From Nemertoderma westbladi (lineage: Eukaryota > Xenacoelomorpha > Nemertodermatida > Nemertodermatidae), in assembly GCA_032718475.1 (NCBI GenBank), contig JAUCBJ010001101.1:1-41737 (forward strand): a DNA stretch of 41,737 nucleotides. The letters run 5' to 3'. Of this stretch, positions 41,196 through 41,737 are shown piece by piece. Every line of letters begins with the position of its first letter. Positions within the stretch are counted from its first letter, which is position 1. The position numbers and the translations under genes were made by a program. The notes below the pieces were generated by a model that searched no databases, was not told the DNA's origin, and saw only the letters and a program-made list of their open reading frames with translations.

Positions 41196-41560
41196 CCCTG
41201 GGGCCAGTCCGACTCCGTTTTTATCAGACTGGGCCGGAGGGTAGCCCGATGCTTCCCGGGTTCACTTTTCAATCCCCCGATCACACCGGCACAGCTCGTC
41301 GTGTAGCCGACTAGGCTTACGTTGAATCGCCTACCTTTGACTTACTGTGGCCTGACTGTACATTGAGCCAACTCAGAGAGTCAACCGGCGGGTGGACCAG
41401 TCGATAGCGATCGAGCATCAAGGTCGCCCTTGAGCCAAACCGACGGTCTTGTCCCAAGTGGGCTTGCGCTACCCAACATGGAATATTGACCGTTTTCACC
41501 CGCCTCGCCGGCAGTATTTGAAAACGCAATACTGTCTGTAGCTAAAAAGCTACTGAACAA
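41196..41560. other. GC-rich segment of unknown origin upstream of the integrase
   Basis: This segment differs in composition from the flanks and interrupts the expected pol reading: a TGA lies in the integrase register at about 41263. A 70-codon minus-strand frame (41529-41317) includes SRATLMLDRYRLVHPPVDSL but no domain I can name. It could be a SINE or another nested repeat inserted in pol. tRNA-like A and B boxes are too weak to call. Confidence 0.3.
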
Positions 41561-41737
41561 GTCACCACTTACCAGTCACTGTACACGTGTACTCAACAGA
41601 TGTTCGATAATCAAGTACTCAAAAGGTAAACACAAATCGGACACATACCATGCACACACAGAAGACATAATCGGGAAAGACAAAATCGGTGACAAAATCA
41701 GAGGGGACAAAATTGTATCGACTAATAAAGAGTCGAG

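Larger units (their letters stand above)
38573..41737 (-). mobile_element. BEL/Pao-type LTR retrotransposon, right copy (3' end of pol, 3' LTR)
   Basis: On the minus strand, from the window edge: a GC-rich segment, an integrase frame (41195-40293), a basic 3' frame (to 39850), a purine-rich GGGAGCGG next to the LTR, and the LTR (39771-38573). This is the 3' half of a BEL/Pao-like element. The outer end of its LTR abuts an incomplete unit of the 31-bp array (TAGTTCCTCC before TGTTCGCG), so it inserted into that array. The 5' half is beyond the window. Confidence 0.8.

Noticed and set aside
41317-41529. 70-codon minus-strand frame as a gene
   Set aside because: No ATG-based context or domain; it sits in a segment better read as a nested repeat within the retroelement.

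Overview
The window is nuclear DNA of an animal, most likely an invertebrate. It holds two recognisable conserved metazoan genes: a PHF12/Pf1-type chromatin regulator (15394-18936, +) and a BROX-type BRO1-domain protein ending in a CAAX box (25721-27007, +). Everything else is mostly transposable elements, tandem repeats and AT-rich spacer. The phylum cannot be fixed from what is visible. Both conserved genes have their whole reading frame in one uninterrupted exon.

Layout. Positions 1-4801 are the 5' part of a minus-strand LTR retrotransposon, here assigned to BEL/Pao: a gag-like frame leaving the left edge, a long leader with internal repeats, and an LTR at 3612-4801. A second, diverged member of the same family enters from the right edge: an integrase frame, an unfamiliar basic 3' frame, and an LTR at 38573-39771. 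The two LTRs share exact termini (TGTAAAAGC.../...GCGCGAACA on the minus strand) and a 48-bp block that looks like promoter core. The right copy sits inside a tandem array.

Four arrays with units of 30-35 bp cover about 11.7 kb, or 28% of the window: 6083-7245 (30 bp, inside a probable coding exon), 19550-21430 (30 bp built from three 10-bp words), 29341-33818 (34/35 bp) and 34381-38572 (31 bp, with a 1330-bp block tandemly duplicated). Shorter repeats lie at 13577-15285, upstream of PHF12: TGTCAA/TTGACA palindromes, ~55-bp and 12-bp tandem repeats, and a 92-bp tandem duplication with one differing base at its edge.

Three non-autonomous elements with terminal inverted repeats are inferred by pairing their ends: 8096-9274 (TA target duplication), 24002-25427, and 27981-29183 (8-bp target duplication, hAT-like, with about nine copies of an AAAAAGGTGGAC motif). 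A decayed non-LTR retrotransposon lies at about 11190-12100 and is itself interrupted by an 85-bp insertion bounded by a 13-bp direct repeat.

Between PHF12 and BROX, just past the 30-bp array, three same-orientation copies of a CCGCTAGGGGGCGA-like sequence match the CTCF core consensus. They are the most interesting candidate regulatory signal. No operon-like relation between the genes is expected or seen; PHF12 is nuclear and BROX belongs to ESCRT/nuclear-envelope biology.
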